The notes under the pieces: model-generated
Told to the model about the DNA's origin: nothing
The model's input: only the letters and a program-made list of their open reading frames with translations
Database searches by the model: none
Shown: in pieces, positions 50,333-60,001 of the stretch
How positions within the stretch are numbered: position 1 is the first letter of the stretch
Layout of the letters: every line of letters starts with the position of its first letter
Position numbers and translations under genes: made by a program
Source: Pseudomonas sp. PDM16
Lineage (GTDB): Bacteria; Pseudomonadota; Gammaproteobacteria; Pseudomonadales; Pseudomonadaceae
DNA: 64,000 nucleotides
NCBI RefSeq assembly: GCF_014851865.1
Contig: NZ_JACVAM010000009.1
Coordinates: forward strand, 1-64,000
Direction of reading: 5' to 3'

Positions 50333-52485
50333 TGACTGACCTGGAACGTCTGCGCCGCGCCGAGCATGGCGACCCCTTTGCCTTCCTCGGTCCGCGCCCG
50401 GACGGTGACGGCAGCCTGGTGCGGGTCTGGCTGCCCGGTGCGTTGGCCGTCGAACTGCTGGCCGCCGACAGCGGCGAGCTGCTCGGCGCCATGCAACTGG
50501 AGGATGCCGGCGGCTTGTTCAGCCTGCGCCTGGCCAAGCCACAGCCGTACCGCCTGCGCATCCACTGGCCACAGGCTGAGCAGGAAACCGAGGACCCGTA
50601 TGCGTTCGGCGAGTTGCTCGGTGATATCGACCTGTACCTGTTCGCCGAGGGTAATCACCGTGATCTTGGTCGCTGCCTGGGTGCCCAGCTGACACAACTG
50701 GGCGACGTGTCCGGCGTGCGCTTTGCGGTGTGGGCGCCGAATGCCCGGCGGGTGTCGGTGGTTGGTGATTTCAACGGTTGGGACGGGCGCCGCCATCCCA
50801 TGCGCCTGCGCTACCCGAGCGGTGTCTGGGAGCTGTTCATTCCGCGCCTGGGCGCCGGCACCGTGTACAAGTTCGAGATCCTCGGCGCTGATGGTGTGCT
50901 GCCGCTCAAGGCCGATCCGCTGGCGCTGGAGGGCGAGCTGCCGCCAGCCACCGGTTCGCGCGTTGTCGCTTCGCTGGATTTCCACTGGCAGGACCAGGAC
51001 TGGATGGAGCGCCGCCAGGAGGTCCAGGGCCATGACCGGCCGCTGAGCATCTACGAGGTGCATGTCGGCTCCTGGCAGCACGTCGACGAGCGTCCGCCGA
51101 CCTGGGCCGAGCTGGCCGAGCGGCTGATTCCCTACGTGCAGGACCTGGGCTTCTCCCACATCGAACTGCTACCGGTGATGGAGCACCCGTTCGGCGGTTC
51201 TTGGGGCTACCAGCCGCTGTCGCTGTTCGCGCCGACCTCGCGCTATGGCTCGCCGGCGGACTTCGCCGCCTTCGTCGACGCCTGCCACCGGGCCGGTATC
51301 GGCGTGATCCTCGACTGGGTGCCGGCGCATTTTCCCACCGACGAGCACGGCCTGGCGCGCTTCGACGGCACGGCGCTGTACGAGTACGAGCACCCGTTCG
51401 AGGGCTTCCATCAGGACTGGGACACCTTCATCTACAACCTTGGCCGCACCGAAGTGCACGGCTTCATGCTGGCCTCGGCACTGCACTGGCTGCGCACTTA
51501 CCACATCGACGGCCTGCGCGTGGATGCGGTGGCCTCGATGCTCTACCGCGACTACTCGCGCAAGGATGGCGAGTGGATTCCCAACCGCCACGGTGGGCGC
51601 GAGAACCTGGAGGCCATCGAGTTTCTCCGCCATCTCAATGAAGTGGTCGCCAGCGAGGCGCCTGGCGTTCTGGTGATCGCCGAAGAGTCCACCGCCTGGC
51701 CAGGTGTTAGTCGGCCGAGCGGCGAGGGCGGCCTGGGCTTTGCCTACAAGTGGAACATGGGCTGGATGCACGACAGCCTGGCCTACATCCAGCAGGACCC
51801 GGTGCACCGCAGCTTCCATCACCACCAACTGACCTTCGGCCTGATCTACGCCTTCTCCGAGCACTTCGTCCTGCCCATCTCCCACGACGAAGTGGTGCAC
51901 GGCAAAGGTTCGCTGCTGGGCAAGATGCCCGGCGACCGCTGGCAACAGTTCGCCAACCTGCGCCTGTTCCTCAGCAACATGTGGATGCACCCGGGCAAGA
52001 AGCTGCTGTTCATGGGCTGCGAGTTCGGCCAGTGGCGCGAGTGGGACCACGACCAGCAGCTGGACTGGTACCTGCTGCGCTACGGCGAGCACGCTGGCGT
52101 GCAGAACCTGGTTCGCGAACTCAATCGGCTGTACCGCGACTATCCGGCGTTGCACCGCCAGGATGGCCGTGCCGAAGGTTTCCAGTGGCTGATCGGCGAT
52201 GACCAGCGCAACAGCGTGTTCGCCTGGCTGCGGCACGCCGAGGGCGAGCCGCCGCTACTGGTGGTGCACAACTTCACCCCGATACCACGCAATGCCTATC
52301 ACGTCGGCGTGCCTCAGCGTGGCCGTTGGCAGGTGTTGCTCAACAGCGATGACGAGCGCTTCCTCGGCTCCGGTGCCGGTAGCCGCGGCGAGTTGGACTG
52401 CACAGTGGAGGCGGCCCATGGCCAACCCCAGTCGCTGAGTCTTGATCTGCCGCCATTGGGCACTCTGGTGCTGGTACCTATCTGA
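50332..52485 (+). CDS. glgB: 1,4-alpha-glucan branching enzyme
   Basis: The 717-residue GH13_9 enzyme has an N-terminal carbohydrate-binding module (residues ~1-110), a CBM48 (~120-210) and the catalytic barrel with nucleophile D398 (DGLRVDAVASMLY), acid/base E451 (VIAEESTAWP) and ISHDEVVHGKGSLLGKMPGD. It branches the glucan made by GlgE. The ATG is in the overlap with the treS stop; TTG at 50329 is an unlikely alternative. Confidence 0.96.
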
Positions 52486-52641
52486 CCTAAGTCCTTGATC
52501 TGTTGGCTCTAACGACCGCCCATCGGTTAGGTGGAACACCTATCGAAGCGGTCGAGTCGACACCTTCAGACGGCGCGGTAGCGTCCACGCCTCTGCAATC
52601 ATCCCACCAGCCGCCGGCGGCGCCGGCAAAGGAAGACAGTG

Positions 52642-53100
52642 ATGAGCGATACCATCAAAGACACCATCAAGGTCCTCAACAATCTGATCGAGACCAGCAA
52701 GGACGGCGAAGCGGGCTTCCGCACCTGCGCCAAGGACGTCAAGGATCCGCAGCTGCAGTCCTTGTTCAACAACCGCTCCCGTGAGTGTGCGGCGGCCGCC
52801 GGCGAGCTGCAGGGCCTGGTGCTGGAGCTGGGCGGCAAGCCGGAGGACAGCACCAGCGTCGGCGGTGACATTCATCGCCGTTGGGTCGATCTCAAGTCGC
52901 TGATCACCGGCAAAAGTGACGAGGCCATCCTCAACGAATGCGAGCGTGGCGAGGACGTCGCCAAGAAGCACTATGCCGAGGCATTGGAGGAGAAAGCCTT
53001 GCCGCTGAAGGTGCGCGAGGTGATCCAGCGCCAGTACGCCGGCGTGCTGCGCAATCACGATCAGATCAAGGCCTTGCGCAACATGGCACGCGCCAGCTAA
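52642..53100 (+). CDS. DUF2383/PA2169-family four-helix protein
   Basis: The 152-residue, mostly helical protein (TIKVLNNLIETSKDGEAGFRTCAKDV...) belongs to the PA2169/DUF2383 family of ferritin-like four-helix bundles found in stress-response regions of pseudomonads. Conserved acidic and histidine residues could bind metal but this is unproven. AAAGGAAG precedes the ATG at 52642. It follows glgB after 156 bases. Confidence 0.88.
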   Translation: MSDTIKDTIKVLNNLIETSKDGEAGFRTCAKDVKDPQLQSLFNNRSRECAAAAGELQGLVLELGGKPEDSTSVGGDIHRRWVDLKSLITGKSDEAILNECERGEDVAKKHYAEALEEKALPLKVREVIQRQYAGVLRNHDQIKALRNMARAS

Positions 53101-53117
53101 CTGGTATCGTGCGCGAG

Positions 53118-53145
53118 AAGGCCGGCCATCAGGCTGGCCTTTTTG
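53118..53145 (+). terminator. terminator after the DUF2383 gene
   Basis: AAGGCCGGCC-ATCA-GGCTGGCCTT hairpin (one mismatch) followed by TTTTG. Confidence 0.85.
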
Positions 53146-53167
53146 TTTGTGTTCCCCGAGATTTTTC

Positions 53168-53185
53168 GTGTCATCGCCTTGTCAT
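53168..53185 (+). promoter_or_regulatory. PHO-box-like sequence
   Basis: GTGTCAT-CGCC-TTGTCAT matches the PhoB box consensus (CTGTCAT-N4-CTGTCAT) at 12 of 14 positions with correct spacing. It lies 76 bases before a 28-codon ORF. A sigma-54-like TTGGCATG-N4-TTTGTT pattern (53203-53220) follows, with GT where GC is usual. Confidence 0.45.
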
Positions 53186-53261
53186 GGGGAATCTTCAGGC
53201 TGTTGGCATGGTCTTTGTTTCAGCCAAACGCAACGACAGAGAAACGACAGGAGAAACTCCA

Positions 53262-53348
53262 ATGGATGATTACGTAGAAGAACTGCTCGAGTCCCGTGCC
53301 ATCGAGCAGGACCCGGTAGAGCCCGCCGAAGACGCTACCGAGCTCTAA
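53262..53348 (+). CDS. 28-residue acidic small protein
   Basis: The ORF starts behind an ideal CAGGAGAAACTCCA ribosome site and encodes a peptide beginning MDDYVEELLESRAIEQDP and ending DATEL, with nine or more acidic residues and no membrane segment. It stands alone between a terminator and the convergent AraC gene, whose stop overlaps its own by two bases. Function unknown; gene status rests on the ribosome site and the promoter-like sequence upstream. Confidence 0.6.
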   Translation: MDDYVEELLESRAIEQDPVEPAEDATEL

Positions 53349-54385
53349 CCGCTCTCCAGGCGTTGACTGCGGCGGAACTCGCCAGGAGTCTGGCCGCTCC
53401 AGCGCTTGAAGGCTCGTTGAAAGGCTTCCGCAGAAGCGAATCCGAGCAGATAAGCGATCTCCCCGAATGCCAGTTCGGTGTCGCGAATGTAGGCCATCGC
53501 CAAATCCCTTCGGGTCTCGTTGAGCAGGGTACGGAACTGCGTACCTTCTTCGGTCAACTTGCGTCGCAGTGTCCAGCTGGGCAACTGGAGCTTCTTCGCC
53601 ACCTCATCGAGCCCCGGCTCGCGCCCGTGCAGCATCGGACCCAGCAGGTGGGTGATGCGCTCGCGCAGGCTGCGGGTGCGGGTCAGCTGCTCCAGCTCCC
53701 GTTCGGCCAGCTCCAGCAGTTGCTGCCAGGTGCTCGGGCAGTGCTGCGACAGCGGCTGGTCGAGGCTGGCATTGGCCAGGCGCAGACGGTTGTGGGCGGC
53801 ACCGAACTCTACTGGGCAGCCGAAACACTGCTCGTAGCGTTCTTCGTAATCGGGGGCGGGGAACTCAATCTCCACCCGCTCGACCGCCAGAGCTCCGCCC
53901 AGCAGCGCGGCGAGCTGGTGGCGCCAGCTGGACAGCACCGAGTCCACCACGAAGCGATTGAAGTCGTTGTACGGGCTGATCGAGTAGAAGCCCAGCCAGG
54001 CGCCGCCGGCGTCTTCCGCGAAACTCGAGTGGCCCCGGTAGTTGTGCGCATAAAGTGGTTCGAAGCGAATCAGCGTACGTGCAGCCTCACGCAGGGTCGG
54101 TGCCTGGGCAGCGGTGACGCCAGCCAGCCCCGCCTGGCTGATGCGGCTGTGGCGACCCATCTCCAGCCCCAGGGCGCGATCACCGCACAGGCCAATGGCG
54201 CTATGCCCCAGGCGCATGTAGCGCGGAATCGACAAGCGCTCGCGGGGCAGGGCCAGGCGGGCATCATCAAGGCGAAACTGACGCAGCAGCTCATCGGCAG
54301 CCACGCCTTTCTCGGACAGGGCATCCACCAGGCCGTGGACGAAGGCGACGGACAGATCGCCGAGGCGAACGCGGGTCGCTTTCAT
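53345..54385 (-). CDS. AraC-family transcriptional regulator
   Basis: The 346-residue product has an N-terminal effector domain of the PF12625 type (GYEAxxLxx region; RLGHSAIGLCGDRALGLEMGRHSRISQAG) and two C-terminal HTHs (LDEVAKKLQLPSWTLRRKL; FGEIAYLLGFASAEAFQRAFKRWSGQTPGEFRR). It probably controls the nitrilase-like gene directly upstream in the same direction or the nearby fadH. I start at 54385, two bases after that gene's stop. Confidence 0.9.
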   Translation of the reverse strand: MKATRVRLGDLSVAFVHGLVDALSEKGVAADELLRQFRLDDARLALPRERLSIPRYMRLGHSAIGLCGDRALGLEMGRHSRISQAGLAGVTAAQAPTLREAARTLIRFEPLYAHNYRGHSSFAEDAGGAWLGFYSISPYNDFNRFVVDSVLSSWRHQLAALLGGALAVERVEIEFPAPDYEERYEQCFGCPVEFGAAHNRLRLANASLDQPLSQHCPSTWQQLLELAERELEQLTRTRSLRERITHLLGPMLHGREPGLDEVAKKLQLPSWTLRRKLTEEGTQFRTLLNETRRDLAMAYIRDTELAFGEIAYLLGFASAEAFQRAFKRWSGQTPGEFRRSQRLESG

Positions 54386-54386
54386 C

Positions 54387-55502
54387 TCATAGCCACAGGT
54401 TGAGCAGGCGGGCCCCGGGTGTTTCGTCGACCAGCTCCTGACCGTCGCGTTGCACCACCATGCTGCGCCCATCACTGCCCAGGCCCCATAATTGACCACG
54501 CATGAACACTGCCATGCCGGCCCTTGCTGGAGTCTGTTTCAGTTGCGTGGGTAGCGAATGGCGAAGCCAGGCCTCGCCCTCGCTGAGCTGGCTGGCACGA
54601 CTGCGCAAATCGGTGGGCGTGCCGGACCAGGTGCCGTTCCAGTGACCATCGCCGTGCAAAAAGGCTGGTACCACCAGCAACTCCACCTGCTGGGCGGCGA
54701 GCGGCGCGTAGCTTTCCGTCCGCCAGCTGTCGGTGCCGATAAGCACACCCAGGCGCCCAGCGGGAGTGGTCACCACGTGCAGTTCCTGGTCGGCTGCTCC
54801 CGCGGTGAAGCTGTCTTCGTCGCGGTGTGGCAGCACCTTGCGTTGGGGTTGGCCGAGTGGCATCCCATCGCTGCCAAACACCAGACTGACGTTGTACAGC
54901 GGGCCGTCGCCGATCTGCAGCACGCCTTCCTCGACGCGCGGCTCCGGCAGCACGATGGAGCCGGCCACGATGGTTACCCCGTAGGTCTCGGCCAGGCCGC
55001 CGAACAGGTTCTGGTAGTCGGCGGCCATCTGCTCGGCCTTCATCCGCAACAGGGCGTCGCTGAAGCGCGCGGTGCCTTGGTTGGCGAGCAGTGCGCGGAT
55101 CAGTTCCAGCGGGTGACTGAGGCCCAGCCAGATGCGTGCCTCGGCCAGATCGCGGGCGGCGAACACTTCACGCTTTTCGCCGACGGCGACCAGCCAGGTG
55201 CCGATATGTTCGGGCAACACCACCACCGTCTTCGGATTGAGCAGGCCCTCTTCCTTGGCCTTGTCCAGATAGGCCGCCAGCTTACGGTGCAGGTGCAGGG
55301 CGCTGCGGTAGTCGGCGCGATACAGCTCGGGCTGGATGCCCAGTAAATTTCCGCGACCTTGGTCGCTGCCCTGGCTGAACGCCAGCGAGCTACGCAGGTC
55401 GCTGAGGAAATGGCTGGCGGGACGCCACTGGATCCAGGCGGCGTAGGCGATCAGCAGCGCGACGACGAGCAGCCAGAAGCCGCGGTGGAGCAACTTGAAC
55501 AT
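54387..55502 (-). CDS. membrane-anchored nitrilase-superfamily protein lacking the catalytic Cys
   Basis: The 371-residue product has an N-terminal TM anchor (residues ~8-25), then a carbon-nitrogen hydrolase fold with E98 (VVVLPEHIG) and K222 (RKVLPHRDE). The third triad residue, normally Cys in an IC-x-D motif, is Gly256 (GVLIGTDSW). The orientation of the anchor suggests a periplasmic domain. It is likely either a pseudoenzyme or uses different chemistry. An AraC regulator gene follows, overlapping promoters are not seen. Confidence 0.82.
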   Translation of the reverse strand: MFKLLHRGFWLLVVALLIAYAAWIQWRPASHFLSDLRSSLAFSQGSDQGRGNLLGIQPELYRADYRSALHLHRKLAAYLDKAKEEGLLNPKTVVVLPEHIGTWLVAVGEKREVFAARDLAEARIWLGLSHPLELIRALLANQGTARFSDALLRMKAEQMAADYQNLFGGLAETYGVTIVAGSIVLPEPRVEEGVLQIGDGPLYNVSLVFGSDGMPLGQPQRKVLPHRDEDSFTAGAADQELHVVTTPAGRLGVLIGTDSWRTESYAPLAAQQVELLVVPAFLHGDGHWNGTWSGTPTDLRSRASQLSEGEAWLRHSLPTQLKQTPARAGMAVFMRGQLWGLGSDGRSMVVQRDGQELVDETPGARLLNLWL

Positions 55503-55703
55503 GGTTAGGCCTGGTGGAAATGAAGCCGTCAGCCTAGGGCAAGGTAGCGTATTTGCCTAGTCGGCCTGTCACTTATGATCAATAACTTGTGCATTTCGAT
55601 CATTGAGCGGTCGGCTGCTGCTCTTTATCGTCTGCCGCAACAACGACCACGTACGCATCAGTGCGTGGCAGCCCGTGATAAGCCCGACGCTGTGGAGATG
55701 ACC

Positions 55704-57737
55704 ATGAGCAACGCCTACCCGAACCTGCTGGCCCCTCTGGACCTGGGTTTCACCACCCTGAAGAACCGCACCTTGATGGGCTCCATGCACACCGGTCTAG
55801 AAGAGAAGCCGGGCGGTTTCGAGCGCATGGCGGCCTACTTCGCCGAGCGTGCCCGTGGCGGCGTCGGCCTGATGGTCACCGGCGGCATCGGCCCGAACGA
55901 AGAGGGCGGCGTGTACTCCGGCGCGGCCAAGCTGACCACCGTCGAGGAAGCCGAGAAGCACAAGATCGTCACCAAGGCGGTGCATGAGGCGGGCGGCAAG
56001 ATCGCCATGCAGATCCTGCATGCCGGCCGCTACGCCTATAGCCCGAAATCGGTGGCACCGAGTGCCATCCAGGCGCCGATCAACCCGTTCAAGCCGCGCG
56101 AGCTGGACGAGGAAGGCATCGAGAAGCAGATCCAGGACTTCGTCACCTGCTCCGTGCTGGCCCAGCAGGCCGAGTACGACGGCGTCGAGATCATGGGTTC
56201 CGAGGGTTACTTCATCAACCAGTTCCTCGCTGCCCACACCAACCACCGTACCGACCGCTGGGGCGGCAGCTACGAGAACCGCATGCGCCTGCCGGTGGAG
56301 ATCGTTCGCCGCGTGCGTGAGGCCGTAGGCCCGAACTTCATCATCATCTATCGCCTGTCGATGCTCGACCTGGTCGAGGGCGGCAGCACCTGGGACGAGA
56401 TCGTCCTGCTGGCCAAGGCCATCGAGAAGGCCGGCGCCACCATCATCAACACCGGTATCGGCTGGCACGAAGCGCGTATTCCGACCATCGCCACCAAGGT
56501 GCCGCGCGCGGCCTTCACCAAGGTCACCGCCAAGCTCAAGGGCGAAGTCAGCATCCCGCTGTGCACCACCAACCGCATCAACACCCCGGAAGTGGCCGAC
56601 CAGGTGCTGGCCGAGGGCGATGCCGACATGGTCTCCATGGCCCGTCCGTTCCTCGCCGACCCGGATTTCGTCAACAAGGCTGCCGAAGGCCGTGCCGACG
56701 AGATCAACACCTGCATCGGCTGCAACCAGGCCTGCCTGGACCACACCTTTGGTGGCAAGCTGACCAGCTGCCTGGTCAACCCGCGTGCCTGTCACGAGAC
56801 CGAGCTGAACTACATCCCGACCACCACTGTGAAGAAGATCGCCGTGGTCGGCGCTGGCCCGGCCGGTCTGTCCGCTGCTACCGTAGCCGCCGAGCGTGGC
56901 CACAGCGTGACCCTGTTCGACGCGGCCGGCGAGATTGGCGGCCAGTTCAACGTGGCCAAGCGCGTGCCGGGCAAGGAAGAGTTCTACGAGACCCTGCGCT
57001 ACTTCAAGAAGAAGTTGGAAACCACGGGTGTCGACCTGCGTCTGAACACCCGCGTCAACGTCGACGACCTGGCCAAGGGCGGCTTTGACGAGATCATCCT
57101 GGCCACCGGCATCGCTCCGCGCACCCCAGCCATCGAAGGCATCGACAACGCCAAGGTGATCAGCTACCTGGACGCCATCCTGCAGCGTAAGCCGGTCGGC
57201 CAGAAGGTCGCGGTGATCGGCGCCGGCGGCATCGGCTTCGACGTCTCCGAGTTCATCACCCACGCCGGCGAGACCACCAGCCTGAACCGCGACGCGTTCT
57301 GGAAGGAGTGGGGCATCGACACCGCGCTGGACGCCCGTGGCGGCATCGCCGGGATCAAGGCCGAGGTGCATCCGGCGGCGCGCGAAGTGTTCCTGCTGCA
57401 GCGCAAGAAGACCAAGGTCGGCGACGGCCTGGGCAAGACCACCGGCTGGATCCACCGTACCGGCCTGAAGAACAAGAACGTGCAGATGCTCAACTCGGTC
57501 GAGTACCTCAAGGTCGACGACGCCGGCCTGCACATCCGCATTGGCGAAGGCGAGCCGCAGGTGCTGCCGGTCGACACCGTGATCGTCTGCGCAGGGCAAG
57601 ACCCGCTGCGCGAGCTGCAGGACGGCCTGGTCGCCGCCGGCCAGAACGTGCACCTGATCGGTGGCGCCGACGTGGCGGCTGAGCTGGACGCCAAGCGTGC
57701 GATCAACCAGGGCTCGCGCCTCGCCGCCGAACTCTGA
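55704..57737 (+). CDS. fadH: 2,4-dienoyl-CoA reductase (NADPH)
   Basis: The 677-residue Old Yellow Enzyme/disulfide-reductase fusion degrades unsaturated fatty acids. N-terminal FMN barrel (LLAPLDLGFTTLKNRTLMGSMHTGLEE; HTNHRTDRWGGSYENR), 4Fe-4S cysteines CIGC-x3-C...C (~338-355), then FAD/NADPH domains (IAVVGAGPAGLSAA; VAVIGAGGIGFDVSEF). I start at 55704 behind GGAGATG; 55698 is an alternative. Family knowledge assigns cytoplasmic beta-oxidation role. Confidence 0.96.
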   Translation: MSNAYPNLLAPLDLGFTTLKNRTLMGSMHTGLEEKPGGFERMAAYFAERARGGVGLMVTGGIGPNEEGGVYSGAAKLTTVEEAEKHKIVTKAVHEAGGKIAMQILHAGRYAYSPKSVAPSAIQAPINPFKPRELDEEGIEKQIQDFVTCSVLAQQAEYDGVEIMGSEGYFINQFLAAHTNHRTDRWGGSYENRMRLPVEIVRRVREAVGPNFIIIYRLSMLDLVEGGSTWDEIVLLAKAIEKAGATIINTGIGWHEARIPTIATKVPRAAFTKVTAKLKGEVSIPLCTTNRINTPEVADQVLAEGDADMVSMARPFLADPDFVNKAAEGRADEINTCIGCNQACLDHTFGGKLTSCLVNPRACHETELNYIPTTTVKKIAVVGAGPAGLSAATVAAERGHSVTLFDAAGEIGGQFNVAKRVPGKEEFYETLRYFKKKLETTGVDLRLNTRVNVDDLAKGGFDEIILATGIAPRTPAIEGIDNAKVISYLDAILQRKPVGQKVAVIGAGGIGFDVSEFITHAGETTSLNRDAFWKEWGIDTALDARGGIAGIKAEVHPAAREVFLLQRKKTKVGDGLGKTTGWIHRTGLKNKNVQMLNSVEYLKVDDAGLHIRIGEGEPQVLPVDTVIVCAGQDPLRELQDGLVAAGQNVHLIGGADVAAELDAKRAINQGSRLAAEL

Positions 57738-57742
57738 TCGAC

Positions 57743-57771
57743 AGACGCCCCGCCTAGTGCGGGGCGTCTGC
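57743..57771 (+). terminator. terminator after fadH
   Basis: AGACGCCCCGC and GCGGGGCGTCT arms around CTAGT, followed by GCTTT. Confidence 0.85.
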
Positions 57772-57801
57772 TTTAAGGCTCACAACAATAAGGAGAAGCT
57801 C

Positions 57802-58233
57802 ATGTCTACCGATCTTCAATTGCAACCGGCCGCGGCAGCCAGCCTGCAGCGCTGGCACCAGTTCATCGCCGCCCAGGACCTGAGCCAGCTGCCGGAGCTG
57901 CTGCACCCGCAGGCGGTGTTCCGCTCGCCCATGGCGCACAATGCCTATCCGGGCGCGCAGGCGGTCAACCTGATTCTCAATACCGTGCTGCAGGTGTTCC
58001 AGGACTTCGCCTATCACCGCGAGCTGGCGACTGCCGATGGCCTCAACGTGGTGCTGGAGTTCAGCGCCAAGGTGGGTGAGCGCGAGCTCAAGGGCATCGA
58101 CATGATCCGCTTCGACGAGAACGGCAAGATCGTCGAGTTCGAGGTGATGGTCCGTCCGATGAGCGGTCTGGCTGCCCTCGGCGAGGAGATGGGCCGTCGC
58201 CTGGCTCCCTACCTGGCTGCCGCCAAGGCCTGA
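57802..58233 (+). CDS. NTF2-like/SnoaL-type protein
   Basis: The 143-residue protein (WHQFIAAQDLSQLPELLHPQAVFRSPMAH..., KGIDMIRFDENGKIVEFEVMVRPMSGL) has the cone-shaped NTF2-like fold pattern of SnoaL-type isomerases or hydratases. A ligand-binding or steroid-isomerase-like role is possible; substrate unknown. AAGGAGAA precedes the ATG. It follows fadH behind a terminator, so may have its own promoter or rely on read-through. Confidence 0.85.
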   Translation: MSTDLQLQPAAAASLQRWHQFIAAQDLSQLPELLHPQAVFRSPMAHNAYPGAQAVNLILNTVLQVFQDFAYHRELATADGLNVVLEFSAKVGERELKGIDMIRFDENGKIVEFEVMVRPMSGLAALGEEMGRRLAPYLAAAKA

Positions 58234-58581
58234 GAACCTGTTTACGATCCGCTACGCGTCAGTTAGACGGCTTTGAAAACAGCCCGGAACACGTCGGCTC
58301 GGACTGTTCATTTACTTCCTCGGCCGTTTTTGCCAACGTTTATCGCTAGCTAGCGAGATCGTAAGCGGTTTCTAACGCCCAGCCCGTCACACTTTCGTCC
58401 TGTCGTCGCTGCTTATACCGGGCGGCGGCCGGGCGGCTGCCAACCCAGTCACATTGCCCGCGTTCCGTTTTCCCCTAGACTTGCCCAAAACAAGGGATTG
58501 AGCCTGCCAGCAGGCAATGCACGCGCCCAGGGCCTGCCTGTCGCGCGCTGATCATGATCCCGGTGGCCTTGAGGAAAATCC
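58234..58581. other. 348-base gap without gene
   Basis: No ORF of plausible coding character is seen. The sequence holds a 14-base palindrome TCGCTAGCTAGCGA (58343-58356) and a stretch after the NTF2-like gene (AACCTGTTTACGATCCGCTACG) that looks like dispersed intergenic sequence, not identified. Promoter of the next gene is probably in the right-hand part. Confidence 0.5.
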
Positions 58582-59946
58582 ATGAGCATGCAGAACAAAG
58601 CGCAGATGGTTGAGGCCGTCTTGTTCTTCAACGAGCGCGGAATCTGCAAGGAAATGCTCTTCCCCGAGTTCGAGGCACTGCTCGACAACGTGGTGAGCAT
58701 GGCCGAGTTCGCCGACCAGCAGATGCGCCTGGCCTATGTGTTGATCAATCCGCGCCTGATGGTGCGCTCCGTTGTCTTCTTCTACCTCGACTTCGACGAA
58801 CACGGCTCCGCTGACAGGGGCTGGAACCTGCCGTTGCGCCATCTGGCCGACAACGCCGGTCGTGGTCCGGATCTTGGGGCCGGTCCGATCCGTCTCGCCT
58901 GCCGTAGCCAGTGCCCGGTTTCCTGGCACCAGATGCACCTGTGGGACCCAAGCCTGGCCCCGGGTAAGAACGATCTCGTTCTGCTGCGTGACGCGGTCAA
59001 GCGTAATGCCTTGGGTTTGCTGGTGGAGGAAGATGCACCGGTGGTGCTGCCCGAACGTTTGCAGGTCGCGGCCGAGGACAAGTGGCAGGCACCGGATCCT
59101 GCCAGAGCCGAGGCCGAGAAGCAGGCGGAGCAGAAAGAACATGAGCACCGCCTGAAGACCGCTCAGCTGATCAAACAGCAGCGACTGCGCATCAGTACGC
59201 TGGGCAAGCAGCACGAAGAAGAACTGGCCCGGATCAAGTTGGCGGCCGATGAGCAGCAACGCGCGTGGCAGTCTGAGTCCACCGCCCTGCGTCAGTCCCT
59301 GCGCCAGCAGGAAGAGCTGAACAACAGCCTGAAGGTCCAGCTCGGTGCTCAGGCCGATAGCATGCAACAGGCTCGCGAGGACATGTCTCGTCAATTGCGT
59401 GAGCTGGAGCGCCATGGCCGCACTGAAGCGGACATCCTACGTGCTCAATTCGACTCGGAGCTGCAGGCGCGGGTCGCCGCTGCGGTAGCCGAATTCAGGG
59501 AGCAGGTGGCGATTCGCGATGTTGAGCTGGCCTACCGTGCTGAGCAGGATACCCAGCTGCAGCAGGAACTGGATCGTGCTCGGCGTGAGCGAGACGAGTT
59601 GGCTGGACAGGGCGGAGAGCAGATTCTCGAGCGATTGGCCAAGCTCGGGGTCGTATTCGTGGTCTATCACCCGGGGGCCGGTCATCTGACCATTCCGTTA
59701 CAGGATATGGCCCGCTATCAGAACAACCCCATGGGTTATGCAGCGGCCAAGTGCTTCGTCTCCGAGGAGCAGTACCGGCAGTGGCTGGCGCATTATCAGC
59801 AGCCAACCTGCGAGGCCAGCCTGCCGTCCGGCGAACGTTGCGCCATGCCTATCGATAGGGTGGAGACCCCGAGCCGCTTCGTGGTCGGCGAATCCAACTG
59901 CTGCGCTCGCCACAAGGCCGGCGCGCGCCTGCGCACTGTGAGCTGA
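58582..59946 (+). CDS. coiled-coil protein of unknown function
   Basis: The 454-residue product has a globular N-terminal part (~1-165), a long coiled coil rich in E/Q/R/K/A (~170-355) and a compact C-terminal domain (LGVVFVVYHPGAGHLTIPLQDM...) with cysteines CEASLPSGERCAMPI and SNCCARH that could bind zinc. Similar proteins are conserved in pseudomonads next to fadH (PA3091-like). No function is known to me. GAGGAAAATCC precedes the ATG. Confidence 0.85.
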   Translation: MSMQNKAQMVEAVLFFNERGICKEMLFPEFEALLDNVVSMAEFADQQMRLAYVLINPRLMVRSVVFFYLDFDEHGSADRGWNLPLRHLADNAGRGPDLGAGPIRLACRSQCPVSWHQMHLWDPSLAPGKNDLVLLRDAVKRNALGLLVEEDAPVVLPERLQVAAEDKWQAPDPARAEAEKQAEQKEHEHRLKTAQLIKQQRLRISTLGKQHEEELARIKLAADEQQRAWQSESTALRQSLRQQEELNNSLKVQLGAQADSMQQAREDMSRQLRELERHGRTEADILRAQFDSELQARVAAAVAEFREQVAIRDVELAYRAEQDTQLQQELDRARRERDELAGQGGEQILERLAKLGVVFVVYHPGAGHLTIPLQDMARYQNNPMGYAAAKCFVSEEQYRQWLAHYQQPTCEASLPSGERCAMPIDRVETPSRFVVGESNCCARHKAGARLRTVS

Positions 59947-60001
59947 GCGGTTACCATGACGGTCGGCGCCTGATCACTGGCGCCCAACCGGTTGTTTCTC
60001 C

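Noticed and set aside
53203..53220. Sigma-54 promoter before the 28-codon ORF
   Set aside because: Spacing is right but the -12 element reads GT instead of GC, so it is only mentioned alongside the PHO-box-like site, not listed as a feature.
55797..57653. 618-codon minus-strand ORF opposite fadH
   Set aside because: Shadow of fadH.
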